Origin: Chloroflexota bacterium
GTDB taxonomy: Bacteria > Chloroflexota > Dehalococcoidia > Dehalococcoidales > JACQON01
Assembly: GCA_016202545.1 (NCBI GenBank)
Contig: JACQON010000024.1
Span: 1 to 59,381 of the forward strand
Direction of reading: 5' to 3'
DNA length: 59,381 bases
Positions 8,411 through 16,244 of the stretch are shown piece by piece. Under the pieces are notes generated by a model, which saw only the letters and a list, made by a program, of their open reading frames with translations, had not been told where the DNA came from and ran no database searches. Position numbers and translations under genes: made by a program. Each line of letters starts with the position of its first letter. The first letter of the stretch is position 1.

Positions 8411-8605
8411 GGTCATCTTATATTAGAAATTTTAGCTTAGGCGTGGGGCAAAAGTCAATACCTGCTTGGTGCCATCTGTTTAACGAAAGGGGGGAAATAC
8501 TTGAGAAAGGCCGCAAAAGTTATTGAGAGGACTCTGGTCGAGCAGACTATACCGGCAAAACCTGTGACCAGTTCTGGGTATCGTCCCCTTGTATGTCGGT
8601 TTGAC

Positions 8606-8628
8606 GTCACAAATACTCAAAATGTGAC
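8606..8628. promoter_or_regulatory. Palindrome GTCACA-N11-TGTGAC
   Basis: The arms GTCACA and TGTGAC are perfect and the centre is AT-rich. A related half, GTCACAAATGTCTCAA, occurs upstream of ubiD on the minus strand near 8141. It could be an operator for a regulator of the former TRAP/UbiD unit. No regulator is encoded nearby. Confidence 0.3.
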
Positions 8629-8779
8629 ATGATGAGCGATAGAGTTCAATCTACGAGTTGAGGGCTAGTTCGCGTCGCATCAGATGGAACTGGACAATCC
8701 CAGTTTATGATGAAGTATGTTATGAAGTATGTTATAACGACGCCACTAAGCTCGTATGAGACTTAGAGAGAGGTGAAGA

Positions 8780-8896
8780 ATGCCAAAAATATTCAAGGCT
8801 TTAGCGACTATATCCGTCTGGGTACTGTATATCGTGCCAAAAGGCAAACGTCGACCTGGCAAATCTCTTATGGAACACGGCGAACATGATACCTAA
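8780..8896 (+). CDS. Possible 38-aa small protein
   Basis: A short ORF starts with ATG 5 nt after agaggtgaa, a fair ribosome site. The product has a hydrophobic N-terminal segment (FKALATISVWVLYIV) and a basic tail. It may be a real small membrane protein or the start of a gene that has since been truncated; nothing downstream continues it. The family is not recognised. Confidence 0.3.
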   Translation: MPKIFKALATISVWVLYIVPKGKRRPGKSLMEHGEHDT

Positions 8897-9022
8897 TGCC
8901 GTAAAGAACATTCCCCAAGGGAAGCTGTCCAAAAGTGCCCTTCTTTCTTGGCCTCTCCGTCTTAAATACTTTTTCTTCAGGCCACCACACTAGTACTTAG
9001 TTGCAATAATAGGCGTTATCAT

Positions 9023-9062
9023 GCGCGCCGTTCATGGTGAGCCTGTCGAACCATCGGCGCGC
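9023..9062. repeat. Hairpin repeat with GCGCGCCG arms
   Basis: Perfect 8-bp arms GCGCGCCG and CGGCGCGC flank a 24-nt loop that contains ATGGTGAGCCTGTCGAAC. That string is like a dispersed intergenic repeat seen in many bacterial genomes. The sequence is non-coding. Confidence 0.5.
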
Positions 9063-9142
9063 CCTTCGACAACATTTTTCCATTTGCGAACCCGCCCTGA
9101 ATTGATTGTATCAGATGGTCTCGCCACCTGAGCTTGAAGCTA

Positions 9143-9219
9143 TGGTCGGGGTGGGCGGATTTGAACCGCCGGCCACCTGAACCCCATTCAGGTGCGCTAC
9201 CTGGCTGCGCTACACCCCG
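9143..9219 (-). tRNA. tRNA-Pro (GGG)
   Basis: A 77-nt cloverleaf on the minus strand. The acceptor CGGGGTG pairs with CACCCCG, the anticodon stem is CCTGA/TCAGG with loop ATGGGGT giving anticodon GGG, and the T loop is TTCAAAT. The 3' CCA is encoded. Confidence 0.95.
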
Positions 9220-9302
9220 CTTATCTCTATCCTTGAAATATTAGCACAATCCGTCTACTATTTAAACACCCGCATTTTGACGGTAACTTCTCGCCCATCA
9301 AA

Positions 9303-9331
9303 TTGCGAAACGAGCCGCACAGTAGTAAAAT
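9303..9331 (+). promoter_or_regulatory. Candidate promoter of the pdxS operon
   Basis: TTGCGA (9303-9308) and TAAAAT (9326-9331) are spaced by 17 nt, about 48 nt before the pdxS ATG. The gene also has a strong ribosome site aaggagg. The assignment is by consensus only. Confidence 0.45.
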
Positions 9332-9378
9332 AAATTTTGTAGAAGGCAATCTACGCGCAAAGGGGCAAGGAGGGAAAC

Positions 9379-10260
9379 ATGGAAACGGGAACGTGGAAAG
9401 TTAAAGCCGGCCTGGCTCAAATGCTGAAGGGCGGCGTGATAATGGACGTGATAAACGTGGAGCAGGCTAAAATAGCCCAGGAAGCCGGGGCGTGCGCCGT
9501 CATGGCGCTGGAGAGGGTGCCCGCCGATATCCGTGCCGCCGGGGGAGTCGCTCGAATGGCAGACCCGACCATCATCGAAGCCATCATGAAAGCCGTCTCT
9601 ATACCGGTAATGGCCAAATGCCGCATCGGCCACTTCGTTGAGGCCCAGGTGCTTCAGGCCATCGGCGTAGATTACATCGATGAGTCCGAGGTGCTCACCC
9701 CGGCTGACGAGAGCCACCATGTGTGGAAACACAGCTTCAAGGTGCCCTTTGTCTGCGGCTGCCGTGACCTGGGTGAAGCCCTGCGCCGTATCGGCGAAGG
9801 GGCAGCCATGATAAGGACCAAAGGCGAAGCTGGCACCGGCAACATCGTCGAAGCTGTCAGGCATATGCGGGCGGTCATGGACGGCATCCGTAAGCTGGTA
9901 AGTACCCCGGAAGAGGAGCTGATGGCGGTGGCCAAGGAGTTGGCAGCCCCCTTCGAGCTAGTAGCGGAGATGCAGCGGACAGGGAAGCTGCCGGTGGTCA
10001 ACTTCGCCGCCGGCGGGGTAGCTACCCCGGCTGATGCCGCCCTCATGATGCAACTCGGCGCCGATGGCGTTTTCGTTGGCTCAGGCATATTCAAATCCAG
10101 CGACCCGGCAGCCCGTGCTGCGGCAGTCGTCAGGGCTACCACCCATTACCAGGACCCGGCCATTATCGCCGAGGTATCCAAGAACCTGGGCCAGGCCATG
10201 CCCGGTCTGGACATAAAACAGATTCCCACCGCAGAACTGCTGGCCCCCAGGGGATGGTAA
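9379..10260 (+). CDS. pdxS: Pyridoxal 5'-phosphate synthase, synthase subunit
   Basis: PdxS condenses ribose 5-phosphate, glyceraldehyde 3-phosphate and ammonia to pyridoxal 5'-phosphate in the DXP-independent vitamin B6 route. The 293-aa protein is a (beta/alpha)8 barrel of normal length. It has the Schiff-base lysine at K80 (VMAKCRIGH), the segment [14 protein letters not shown] and the second catalytic lysine in [10 protein letters not shown]. Ammonia comes from the glutaminase PdxT encoded 1 nt downstream, with which it forms a 12+12 complex in known bacteria. It is the first gene of the plus-strand housekeeping run. Confidence 0.98.
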   Translation: METGTWKVKAGLAQMLKGGVIMDVINVEQAKIAQEAGACAVMALERVPADIRAAGGVARMADPTIIEAIMKAVSIPVMAKCRIGHFVEAQVLQAIGVDYIDESEVLTPADESHHVWKHSFKVPFVCGCRDLGEALRRIGEGAAMIRTKGEAGTGNIVEAVRHMRAVMDGIRKLVSTPEEELMAVAKELAAPFELVAEMQRTGKLPVVNFAAGGVATPADAALMMQLGADGVFVGSGIFKSSDPAARAAAVVRATTHYQDPAIIAEVSKNLGQAMPGLDIKQIPTAELLAPRGW

Positions 10261-10261
10261 C

Positions 10262-10840
10262 ATGAAAATAGGCGTCCTTGCCGTACAGGGAGCTTTTGCC
10301 GAGCACATCGCGGCATTGCGCCAGCTAGGAGCGGCGGCCGTGCCGGTCCGCCTGCCCGGGGACCTCACCGGCCTGGACGGGCTGGTCATTCCCGGTGGTG
10401 AAAGCACATCCATCAGCCGCTTAATGGCGACCTACAACCTGGCACGACCGGTAAAAGACCTGGCCGGGAACGGCTTCCCCGTTTTCGGGACCTGCGCCGG
10501 CATGATACTCCTGGCCAAGAAGTCATCTGACTCCGATGTGACGCCGCTGGGAGTTATGGACATAGCAGTCAGACGCAACGCCTTCGGCAGGCAAAAGGAC
10601 AGCTTCGAAACCGAGCTCACGATACCGGTGCTGGGAGAAAAACCGTTTCCTGCCGTATTCATCCGCGCGCCCGTCATCGGCCAGGTGTATAACGGTGTAG
10701 AGGTGCTGGCCAGGCTGGACGATGGCACCAGCGTCGCTGTCAGGCAGGGCAGGCTGCTGGCTTCTGCCTTTCATCCGGAACTGACCGCCGACCTGAGATT
10801 CCATAAGTACTTCCTGGACCTGGTAGCAGAATCGCGCTGA
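10262..10840 (+). CDS. pdxT: Pyridoxal 5'-phosphate synthase, glutaminase subunit
   Basis: PdxT hydrolyses glutamine and channels ammonia to PdxS. This 192-aa class I amidotransferase has the catalytic triad: Cys78 in VFGTCAGM, His171 and Glu173 in AFHPELT. The oxyanion motif PGGESTS near residue 44 is typical of PdxT. The gene starts just after the pdxS stop codon, indicating translational coupling. Confidence 0.98.
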   Translation: MKIGVLAVQGAFAEHIAALRQLGAAAVPVRLPGDLTGLDGLVIPGGESTSISRLMATYNLARPVKDLAGNGFPVFGTCAGMILLAKKSSDSDVTPLGVMDIAVRRNAFGRQKDSFETELTIPVLGEKPFPAVFIRAPVIGQVYNGVEVLARLDDGTSVAVRQGRLLASAFHPELTADLRFHKYFLDLVAESR

Positions 10841-10850
10841 CAAGCTGAAA

Positions 10851-12386
10851 ATGCAGACAAAGGCACTGTTGCAGAAGCAAATCACGGATGACCTTGATGC
10901 GCTAATCAACGTCCTGCCGCCACGCATTCAGCAGTCCCTGCGCCAGCAAGACAACTTAAGTGAACTGCTGGAGGTGGTTCTTGACCTGGGCCGCCCTCCT
11001 GAAGCGCGCTTCCTGCGGCGGGAAGTAGTCCTTGACCCCGCCGAAATCACCGAAGATGACATTGATTATGTCACCGCCCGCATCAGCAGTTTCGGGGACG
11101 ATAATCGCGCCGGGATTGAACGCACCCTGCACCGCATCTCGGCTATCCGCAATCGCAAGGGACGCATTATCGGACTGACCTGCCGCGTCGGCAGGGCCGT
11201 CTTTGGCACCATCCGGATTATCCATGACCTGGTGGAATCAGGCAAGAGCATACTGCTGCTGGGCCGCCCCGGCATAGGCAAGACCACCATGCTCCGCGAG
11301 GTCGCCCGCGTTCTGGCCGACGACCTGGGCAAGCGGGTCATCATCGTGGACACATCCAACGAGATTGCCGGTGACGGTGATATTCCCCACCCGGCCATCG
11401 GACGTGCCCGGCGGATGCAGGTGCCGACGCCAACCATGCAGCATGCGGTGATGATTGAAGCCGTAGAAAACCATATGCCAGAGGTAATCGTCATCGATGA
11501 AATTGGCACTGAGCTTGAAGCCCAGGCAGCGCGCACCATCGCCGAGCGCGGAGTCCAGCTTGTCGGCACCGCCCACGGCAATACACTGGACAACCTGATG
11601 ATGAACCCCACCCTGGCCGACCTCATCGGCGGCATACAGACAGTCACCCTGGGCGACGAAGAGGCCAGGCGGAGGGGCACTCAGAAATCGATACTGGAGC
11701 GCATGGCGCCGCCCACCTTCGATGTTGTCGTCGAGATTCAGGACCGGGACAGGGTAGCCATTCATCCTGATGTCGCTGAGACGGTTGACTCCATCCTGCG
11801 CGGCTATCCTCCGGCCACCGAGACCCGCTGGCTGGACGAGACAGGGGGGGTCAGGATAAAAAAGGAGGAAGCTGCGGCGCCCAAGAAGACCGCCAGAGCC
11901 AGGCGAGCGGCTAAAGAAGAAGTGCCCAGGCTCTTCCTCTATGGCGTAAACCGGGACCGACTGGAGCAGATGGCCAAGGAGATGCAGCTCGGCCTGGAGA
12001 TTGTAGACAACATCAAAGAAGCCAACGTATTTGTCACCGCCAAGAACTACTACCGCCGCAAGCCGCAAAAGCTCAGAGAGGCTGAAGTATACAATCTGCC
12101 CACCTACGTGCTCAAGAGCAACACGCCGACCCAGGTCAGGCAGATGCTGAAGACGCTCTACCCCTCAGATAGGATAACTCCCATGCAGGCTGGCATAAGC
12201 GAGGCAGAGGAGGCCATCAGCAAAATAAAGGGCGGTGAGGGGATGGTGGAACTCAGCCCGCAGAGCGCCTACATCCGCCGGTTGCAGCACCTCCTCGCCG
12301 AGAGAAATAGACTGTCCTCACAGAGCGTGGGCAAAGAGCCGGACAGGCGAGTGAGGATTTATAAAGGGGAAACAAAAGAGTCTTAA
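10851..12386 (+). CDS. AAA ATPase with R3H single-strand nucleic-acid-binding domain
   Basis: A 511-aa ATPase related to the SpoIIIAA/RecA-like fold family. Walker [10 protein letters not shown] is at residues 138-146 and Walker B VIVIDE at 212-217, followed by [11 protein letters not shown] as a sensor-like region. The N-terminal 100 residues form an extra domain. A basic linker (about 340-355) leads to a middle segment and a C-terminal R3H domain (about 475-507, core [12 protein letters not shown]), which in other proteins binds single-stranded RNA or DNA. Cyanobacteria and chloroplasts have Ycf45-type relatives of similar layout. Its precise role is unknown. It follows pdxT by 10 nt and its stop codon lies within a perfect hairpin. 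Confidence 0.88.
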   Translation: MQTKALLQKQITDDLDALINVLPPRIQQSLRQQDNLSELLEVVLDLGRPPEARFLRREVVLDPAEITEDDIDYVTARISSFGDDNRAGIERTLHRISAIRNRKGRIIGLTCRVGRAVFGTIRIIHDLVESGKSILLLGRPGIGKTTMLREVARVLADDLGKRVIIVDTSNEIAGDGDIPHPAIGRARRMQVPTPTMQHAVMIEAVENHMPEVIVIDEIGTELEAQAARTIAERGVQLVGTAHGNTLDNLMMNPTLADLIGGIQTVTLGDEEARRRGTQKSILERMAPPTFDVVVEIQDRDRVAIHPDVAETVDSILRGYPPATETRWLDETGGVRIKKEEAAAPKKTARARRAAKEEVPRLFLYGVNRDRLEQMAKEMQLGLEIVDNIKEANVFVTAKNYYRRKPQKLREAEVYNLPTYVLKSNTPTQVRQMLKTLYPSDRITPMQAGISEAEEAISKIKGGEGMVELSPQSAYIRRLQHLLAERNRLSSQSVGKEPDRRVRIYKGETKES

Positions 12387-12408
12387 AGGGGCAAAGACCC
12401 TTTAAGAC
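12380..12408 (+). terminator. Perfect hairpin at the end of the R3H ATPase gene
   Basis: The 11-bp arms GTCTTAAAGGG and CCCTTTAAGAC surround a 7-nt loop, and the stop codon of the ATPase gene is inside the left arm. There is no long T-run, so it may be an mRNA processing or stability element or a member of the local palindromic repeat family rather than a strong terminator. The pyrimidine-rich stretch that follows (to about 12445) resembles the repeat units at 23863 and 50842. Confidence 0.5.
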
Positions 12409-12459
12409 ATTCCCTTCCCTCCCCCTTCACGAGGGGATAGGGATAAAGAGTGAGGGATT

Positions 12460-13119
12460 ATGACAACCATGTCCCTATTCATAACTCTTGAAGGCGGTGA
12501 AGGCTGCGGCAAAAGCGCGCAGGCCAGGATACTATCAAAAAGGCTGGCGCAGTTGGCCATCCCGTTCCTGCTGACCCAGGAACCGGGCGGCACCGCCCTC
12601 GGTGCCAGGCTCAGGCGCTGGCTGAAGTGGACACAGAATGAGACCTTCTCGCCGCTCAGCGAGCTGCTGCTGTTCAATGCCGCCCGCGCCCAACTGGTCA
12701 CCGAGGTAATCCAGCCCGGCCTCGATAGCGGCAACATTGTTATCTGCGACCGCTATACCGACTCCACCATCGCCTACCAGGGCTACGGGCGAGGGCTGGA
12801 ATCAGCCCTGGTCAAGACCATCAATGATGCCGCTACCGGCGGACTTAAGCCTGACCTGACGGTGCTGCTGGACCTGCCGGCGGAAGAAGGTCTTGCCCGC
12901 AAAAAGGCCAGGCGGCGGGACCGCTTCGAGCACGAGAGCATCGCCTTCCACCGCCGGGTCAGACAGGGTTACCTCAAGCTGGCCTCCGCAGAACCGGAGC
13001 GCTGGCTGGTGATAGATGCAACTCAGAGTAAAGATAAAATAGCCCAGATTATTTGGCACAAGGTAAGCCAACTGCTGGCAAGCCGCGGCAAAACAGAATT
13101 CAAAGCGGCGGAGGCATAA
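12460..13119 (+). CDS. tmk: Thymidylate kinase
   Basis: This enzyme phosphorylates dTMP to dTDP with ATP. The 219-aa protein has the P-loop EGGEGCGKS at residues 11-19, the DRY-type motif CDRYTDSTIAYQGYGRG and a basic LID (RKKARRRDRFE) typical of bacterial Tmk. The start may be the second methionine (MSLFITLEGG). It is followed within a few bases by rnhB and then yraN, an ordering in keeping with a DNA-metabolism operon. Confidence 0.96.
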   Translation: MTTMSLFITLEGGEGCGKSAQARILSKRLAQLAIPFLLTQEPGGTALGARLRRWLKWTQNETFSPLSELLLFNAARAQLVTEVIQPGLDSGNIVICDRYTDSTIAYQGYGRGLESALVKTINDAATGGLKPDLTVLLDLPAEEGLARKKARRRDRFEHESIAFHRRVRQGYLKLASAEPERWLVIDATQSKDKIAQIIWHKVSQLLASRGKTEFKAAEA

Positions 13120-13121
13120 AG

Positions 13122-13766
13122 TTGGCCAGTAGCCTCCAAAGGCCGTCCTTCACCGAGGAAAAGCGGCTCATGGCGCAGGGCTACCGGCTTATCGCCGGCA
13201 TTGATGAGGTCGGCTGCGGCGCGTTGGCCGGCCCCCTGGTGGCCGCCGCCGTCATCCTGCCCTGCCGGATAGATGCCCCCTGGCTGGGCCAGGTCAGGGA
13301 CAGCAAGCAGTTGACTCCGGCAGCGCGCCAGCTCCTGTCACCCCGTATCCGCCAGATTGCCCTATCGGTGGGCATCGGCAAAGTGTCTAATCAGGTTATA
13401 GACAGACGGGGACTGACCATGGCCAGGCGGCTGGCCATGAAGGCGGCCATAGACCAGCTATCTCCTCCGCCTGAGGCGCTCCTTATAGACTACTTCCTGC
13501 TGCCTGAAGTGCCACTGCCGCAAAAGGGTGTGACAGATGGCGATAGCCTGTGCATCTCCATCGCCTGCGCCTCCATCGTGGCCAAGGTGGCCCGCGACAG
13601 CATGATGACCAAGCTTGACCGCCTTCACTCCGGCTACGGGCTGGCCCGGCATAAAGGTTACGGTACGGAGGAGCACCTCGCCTGCCTGCGCCGGCTGGGG
13701 CCGTCCCCTGTTCACCGCCGCTCATTCAGACCAGTAAGCGACGCCTGCGAGAGAGATGAAACGTAA
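13122..13766 (+). CDS. rnhB: Ribonuclease HII
   Basis: RNase HII cuts the RNA strand of RNA-DNA hybrids and single ribonucleotides in DNA. With a TTG start at 13122 (preceded by ggagg at suitable spacing, 2 nt after the tmk stop) the protein is 214 aa. Catalytic acids are visible as Asp28-Glu29 in GIDEVGCG, with later motifs DSKQL, ASIVAKVARD and HKGYGT. An oddity is that the usual Gly-Arg-Gly motif after the first acids reads Gly-Cys-Gly (residues 31-33). A longer reading from 13053 would overlap tmk by 67 nt and is less likely. Confidence 0.92.
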   Translation: MASSLQRPSFTEEKRLMAQGYRLIAGIDEVGCGALAGPLVAAAVILPCRIDAPWLGQVRDSKQLTPAARQLLSPRIRQIALSVGIGKVSNQVIDRRGLTMARRLAMKAAIDQLSPPPEALLIDYFLLPEVPLPQKGVTDGDSLCISIACASIVAKVARDSMMTKLDRLHSGYGLARHKGYGTEEHLACLRRLGPSPVHRRSFRPVSDACERDET

Positions 13767-14121
13767 AGACACCGGCATACTGGGCGAAAAGCTGGCCCGC
13801 GACTTCCTCAAGAAGCGCGGCTACCATATCCAGGAGACCAACTACCGCTGCCGTGAAGGAGAGATTGACATAGTGGCCAGGCATAAAGACTACCTGGTCT
13901 TCGTAGAGGTAAGGGCAAAAACAAGCACGCAGTTTGGCAGCCCGGAAGAATCAATCACGCCAGCCAAGAGAGAGCGGCTGAAGGCTACCGCCGCTTCTTA
14001 CCAGCAGACCCACTCCAACCTCCCCCCGCTGTGGCGGATTGACGTGGTAGCGGTCGAGATTGACCAGAGGGGCAAACCTTCACGAATTGAGGTCATCGAA
14101 AATGCGGTCGGCGGCGACTGA
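13756..14121 (+). CDS. YraN/UPF0102 family nuclease-like protein
   Basis: This 121-aa protein has the endonuclease-like fold signature of the UPF0102 family. LARDFLKKRGYHIQETNYR is followed by REGEIDIVARH and LVFVEVRAKTS, where the Asp, Glu and following basic residue correspond to a PD-(D/E)xK-like site. Members usually sit beside rnhB, as here, where the start overlaps the end of rnhB by 11 nt. Function is not established; a role in DNA repair or recombination is often suggested. Confidence 0.93.
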   Translation: MKRKDTGILGEKLARDFLKKRGYHIQETNYRCREGEIDIVARHKDYLVFVEVRAKTSTQFGSPEESITPAKRERLKATAASYQQTHSNLPPLWRIDVVAVEIDQRGKPSRIEVIENAVGGD

Positions 14122-14183
14122 GCCTGCCCAGCTTTACTCCCCGATGCCGCTATGCTAAAATTAGCCACTGAGGAACCGCCGGT

Positions 14184-15239
14184 ATGGAGCTATCACAACT
14201 CCTGCGAATCGTTGACGCCAACCTCAACCGCATCGGCGAGGGTCTGCGCCTCCTTGAGGATATAGCGCGCCTGCAACTCAACGATGCCGCTGTTACCCAG
14301 CAGTTGAAGACCATGCGCCACGAGATGGTTATAATCGATTGGTCGCTCCAGCAGGAGCTCCTCCAGGCGCGCGACTCGGCAGGCGACGTCGGCGTTGACC
14401 TTCAAGTGCCGCAAGAAGACAGGGAGAGGGAGCTACCGGCAACGGTGGTGGCCAATGCCCGGAGAGTTCAAGAGTCGCTGAGAGTGATAGAGGAGATGGC
14501 CAAGATTACCGGCATTGCCCCCAGGCTGGAATCAGACAAGTTCAAGCACGCCCGCTTCGACCTGTACACGGTGGAGCGAGCGCTGCTCTCCAGGCTGCTG
14601 CGCCAGGACAAGGCACAGGCCGTAAACGGCCTGTACGTCATTATAGACATGGGAGCCCTCAAGGGACGCAGCCATACTGAAATAGCCAGCCAGGCGATTC
14701 GCGGCGGGGCCGGGGTAATCCAGCTACGAGGGAAGCTACTGAACAAAAGAGAGCTATTACCCGTGGCCCAACAACTGAAGAAGCTATGCGCTGAGCACGG
14801 TGCCCTCTTTATCATGAACGACCATCTTGACCTGGCCCTGGCCGCCGATGCCGACGGCCTGCATCTGGGCCAGGAGGACCTGCCGGTCACAGTGGCCAGA
14901 AAACTGCTGCCGCTGGACAAAATACTGGGCTGCTCGGTAACCACGGTGGAACAGGCCCTGGCCGCCGAAGCCGAGGGAGCCGACTACATCGCCGTCGGTG
15001 CCATGTACCCCACCCCGTCCAAGGAGAAGGCGCAAGTGGTCGGCCTGGAACGTCTCCGCCAGGTCAGGCAGGCAGTCAAGCTGCCCGTGGTGGCCATCGG
15101 CGGTATCAGCGGTGACAACGCCACCGGGGTCATCGCCGCCGGGGCCGACTCAGTAGCCGTAATCAGCGCCGTTTTGGGCGCTGAAGACCCGGAACAGGCC
15201 GCCCGGCAAATTGCGTGCAGATTTGAGATGAAGAAATGA
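14184..15239 (+). CDS. thiE: ThiD2-ThiE fusion, thiamine-phosphate synthase
   Basis: A 351-aa two-domain protein. The N-terminal 130 residues (beginning with LLRIVDANLNRIGEGLRLLE) match the ThiD2 domain, proposed to act in hydroxymethylpyrimidine phosphorylation. The C-terminal part (about 140-351) is thiamine-phosphate synthase, which joins HMP-PP to thiazole phosphate: GVIQLRGK, IMNDHLDLALAADADGLHLG, QEDLP, DYIAVGAMYPTPSKE and VAIGGIS are all present. No other thi genes occur nearby. The next gene overlaps its last 4 nt (ATGA). Confidence 0.9.
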   Translation: MELSQLLRIVDANLNRIGEGLRLLEDIARLQLNDAAVTQQLKTMRHEMVIIDWSLQQELLQARDSAGDVGVDLQVPQEDRERELPATVVANARRVQESLRVIEEMAKITGIAPRLESDKFKHARFDLYTVERALLSRLLRQDKAQAVNGLYVIIDMGALKGRSHTEIASQAIRGGAGVIQLRGKLLNKRELLPVAQQLKKLCAEHGALFIMNDHLDLALAADADGLHLGQEDLPVTVARKLLPLDKILGCSVTTVEQALAAEAEGADYIAVGAMYPTPSKEKAQVVGLERLRQVRQAVKLPVVAIGGISGDNATGVIAAGADSVAVISAVLGAEDPEQAARQIACRFEMKK

Positions 15240-15886
15240 GCAGGTTAACTGACAAGCTGGACTCTATCGCCGAGCAGATACGGCAGGGACTCTCCGCTAA
15301 AGACCAGGCCAGAGAAAAGGCGTTGCCGCTTTGCCGCGAAGTTATCCGCTACTCCAGCAATGCCATCCGCGCCGTCCACCGCCAGGAGTTCGACCAGGCC
15401 GAAGAGCTGCTGCGAGCGACCCGCGGGCTGCTCGACCAGGCCGAACACGCCCTGACCTCCTTTGCCGAGCTTAACGCTACCGGCTTCATCAGGGATGCCC
15501 AGAAGGAGTTCGCTGAGGCCAGCATCACTCTCGCCCTGGTCACCAGAAAACAGCTTCCCGGACCCGGTGAGCTGAACGTTGACGGCCCCGCTTACCTCAA
15601 CGGTCTGGGCGAGGCCGCCGGTGAGCTGCGGCGCTACCTCCTGGACAGCATAAGAGGGGGCGACCTTTCCAAAGGCGAGGAACTGCTGTCCGCCATGGAT
15701 GACATCTACAGCGTTCTGGTCACCATGGACTTCCCCGACGCCATAACCGGCGGGCTGCGCCGCACCACTGATATGGTCCGCGGCGTCCTGGAAAGGACGC
15801 GCAGCGACCTGACACTGGTCATCAGGCAGAAAGAGCTTGAGGACAGGCTGGACAAATTCGAAGGCAAGTCCTCCGAGCGCCATTGA
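15236..15886 (+). CDS. Translin-family protein
   Basis: A 216-aa all-helical protein resembling archaeal and bacterial translin homologues. EKALPLCREVIRYSSNAIRA, the acidic AYLNGLGEAAGELRRY segment and MDFPDAITGGLRRTTDMVRG are family features. Eukaryotic translin with TRAX binds single-stranded RNA/DNA, and some archaeal homologues form RNase-competent octamers; the bacterial role is unknown. It is translationally coupled (ATGA) to the ThiD2-ThiE gene and is the last gene before a 350-nt repeat-containing gap. Confidence 0.85.
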   Translation: MSRLTDKLDSIAEQIRQGLSAKDQAREKALPLCREVIRYSSNAIRAVHRQEFDQAEELLRATRGLLDQAEHALTSFAELNATGFIRDAQKEFAEASITLALVTRKQLPGPGELNVDGPAYLNGLGEAAGELRRYLLDSIRGGDLSKGEELLSAMDDIYSVLVTMDFPDAITGGLRRTTDMVRGVLERTRSDLTLVIRQKELEDRLDKFEGKSSERH

Positions 15887-15899
15887 GGGCGTCCGGCAA

Positions 15900-16060
15900 C
15901 CCTTCATCTTCCCCTGGAGATTGCTTCGCCCTCGGGACTTCGGCGTGAGCTCAGTCGAACGCTAAACTCGGGCCTCGGACTGAAGCTCGGTCTGAAGGCT
16001 GAAGCCTCCGCCTTCACTCTGACGATAATCGGAACGAGTGCGGCGGACGGTCTCGCAATG
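15900..16060. repeat. Dispersed repeat of the 'gattgcttcg...tcgcaatgac' type
   Basis: This non-coding segment begins with gagattgcttcgcc and ends with tcgcaatgacacc, the two ends being an imperfect inverted pair. Similar end sequences occur at 23763-23800 and, in opposite orientation, at 50731-50776. The interior holds several tgaagc/ctcgg inverted pieces and a 27-nt stretch (16013-16039) found exactly again at 20601-20627 inside a broken tRNA. The gap up to hppA otherwise shows no gene. Confidence 0.6.
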
Positions 16061-16244
16061 ACACCTTTGAGGTTGCTTCTTTGGATTCCAACTCACGGAT
16101 TATGGGAATACGTTGTGCTATTGACCTTTGGCGGCCAATGTATTACACTGATTAACTTGATGGTACTTAACAAGCGGCACGAGAGGGGGTTGAGAAATCA
16201 ACCTTTCTTTTTATGTGACCGATTAGCTGCGGGAGGTTAGCTTT

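Larger units (their letters stand above)
8083..9142. other. Gene-poor region with decayed DNA
   Basis: This kilobase between ubiD and tRNA-Pro has no convincing full-length gene. It holds the DctM remnant, a 23-nt palindrome, a 12-nt tandem duplication at 8710-8733 (unit atgaagtatgtt), a possible 38-aa ORF and a hairpin repeat. The rest shows nothing recognisable on either strand. Confidence 0.6.

Noticed and set aside
9023-9062. Rho-independent terminator
   Set aside because: The loop is 24 nt long and there is no T-run, so it was listed as a repeat instead.
16058-16240. 60-aa ORF before hppA
   Set aside because: It lies in repeat-rich intergenic DNA, lacks a ribosome site and has no recognisable similarity.
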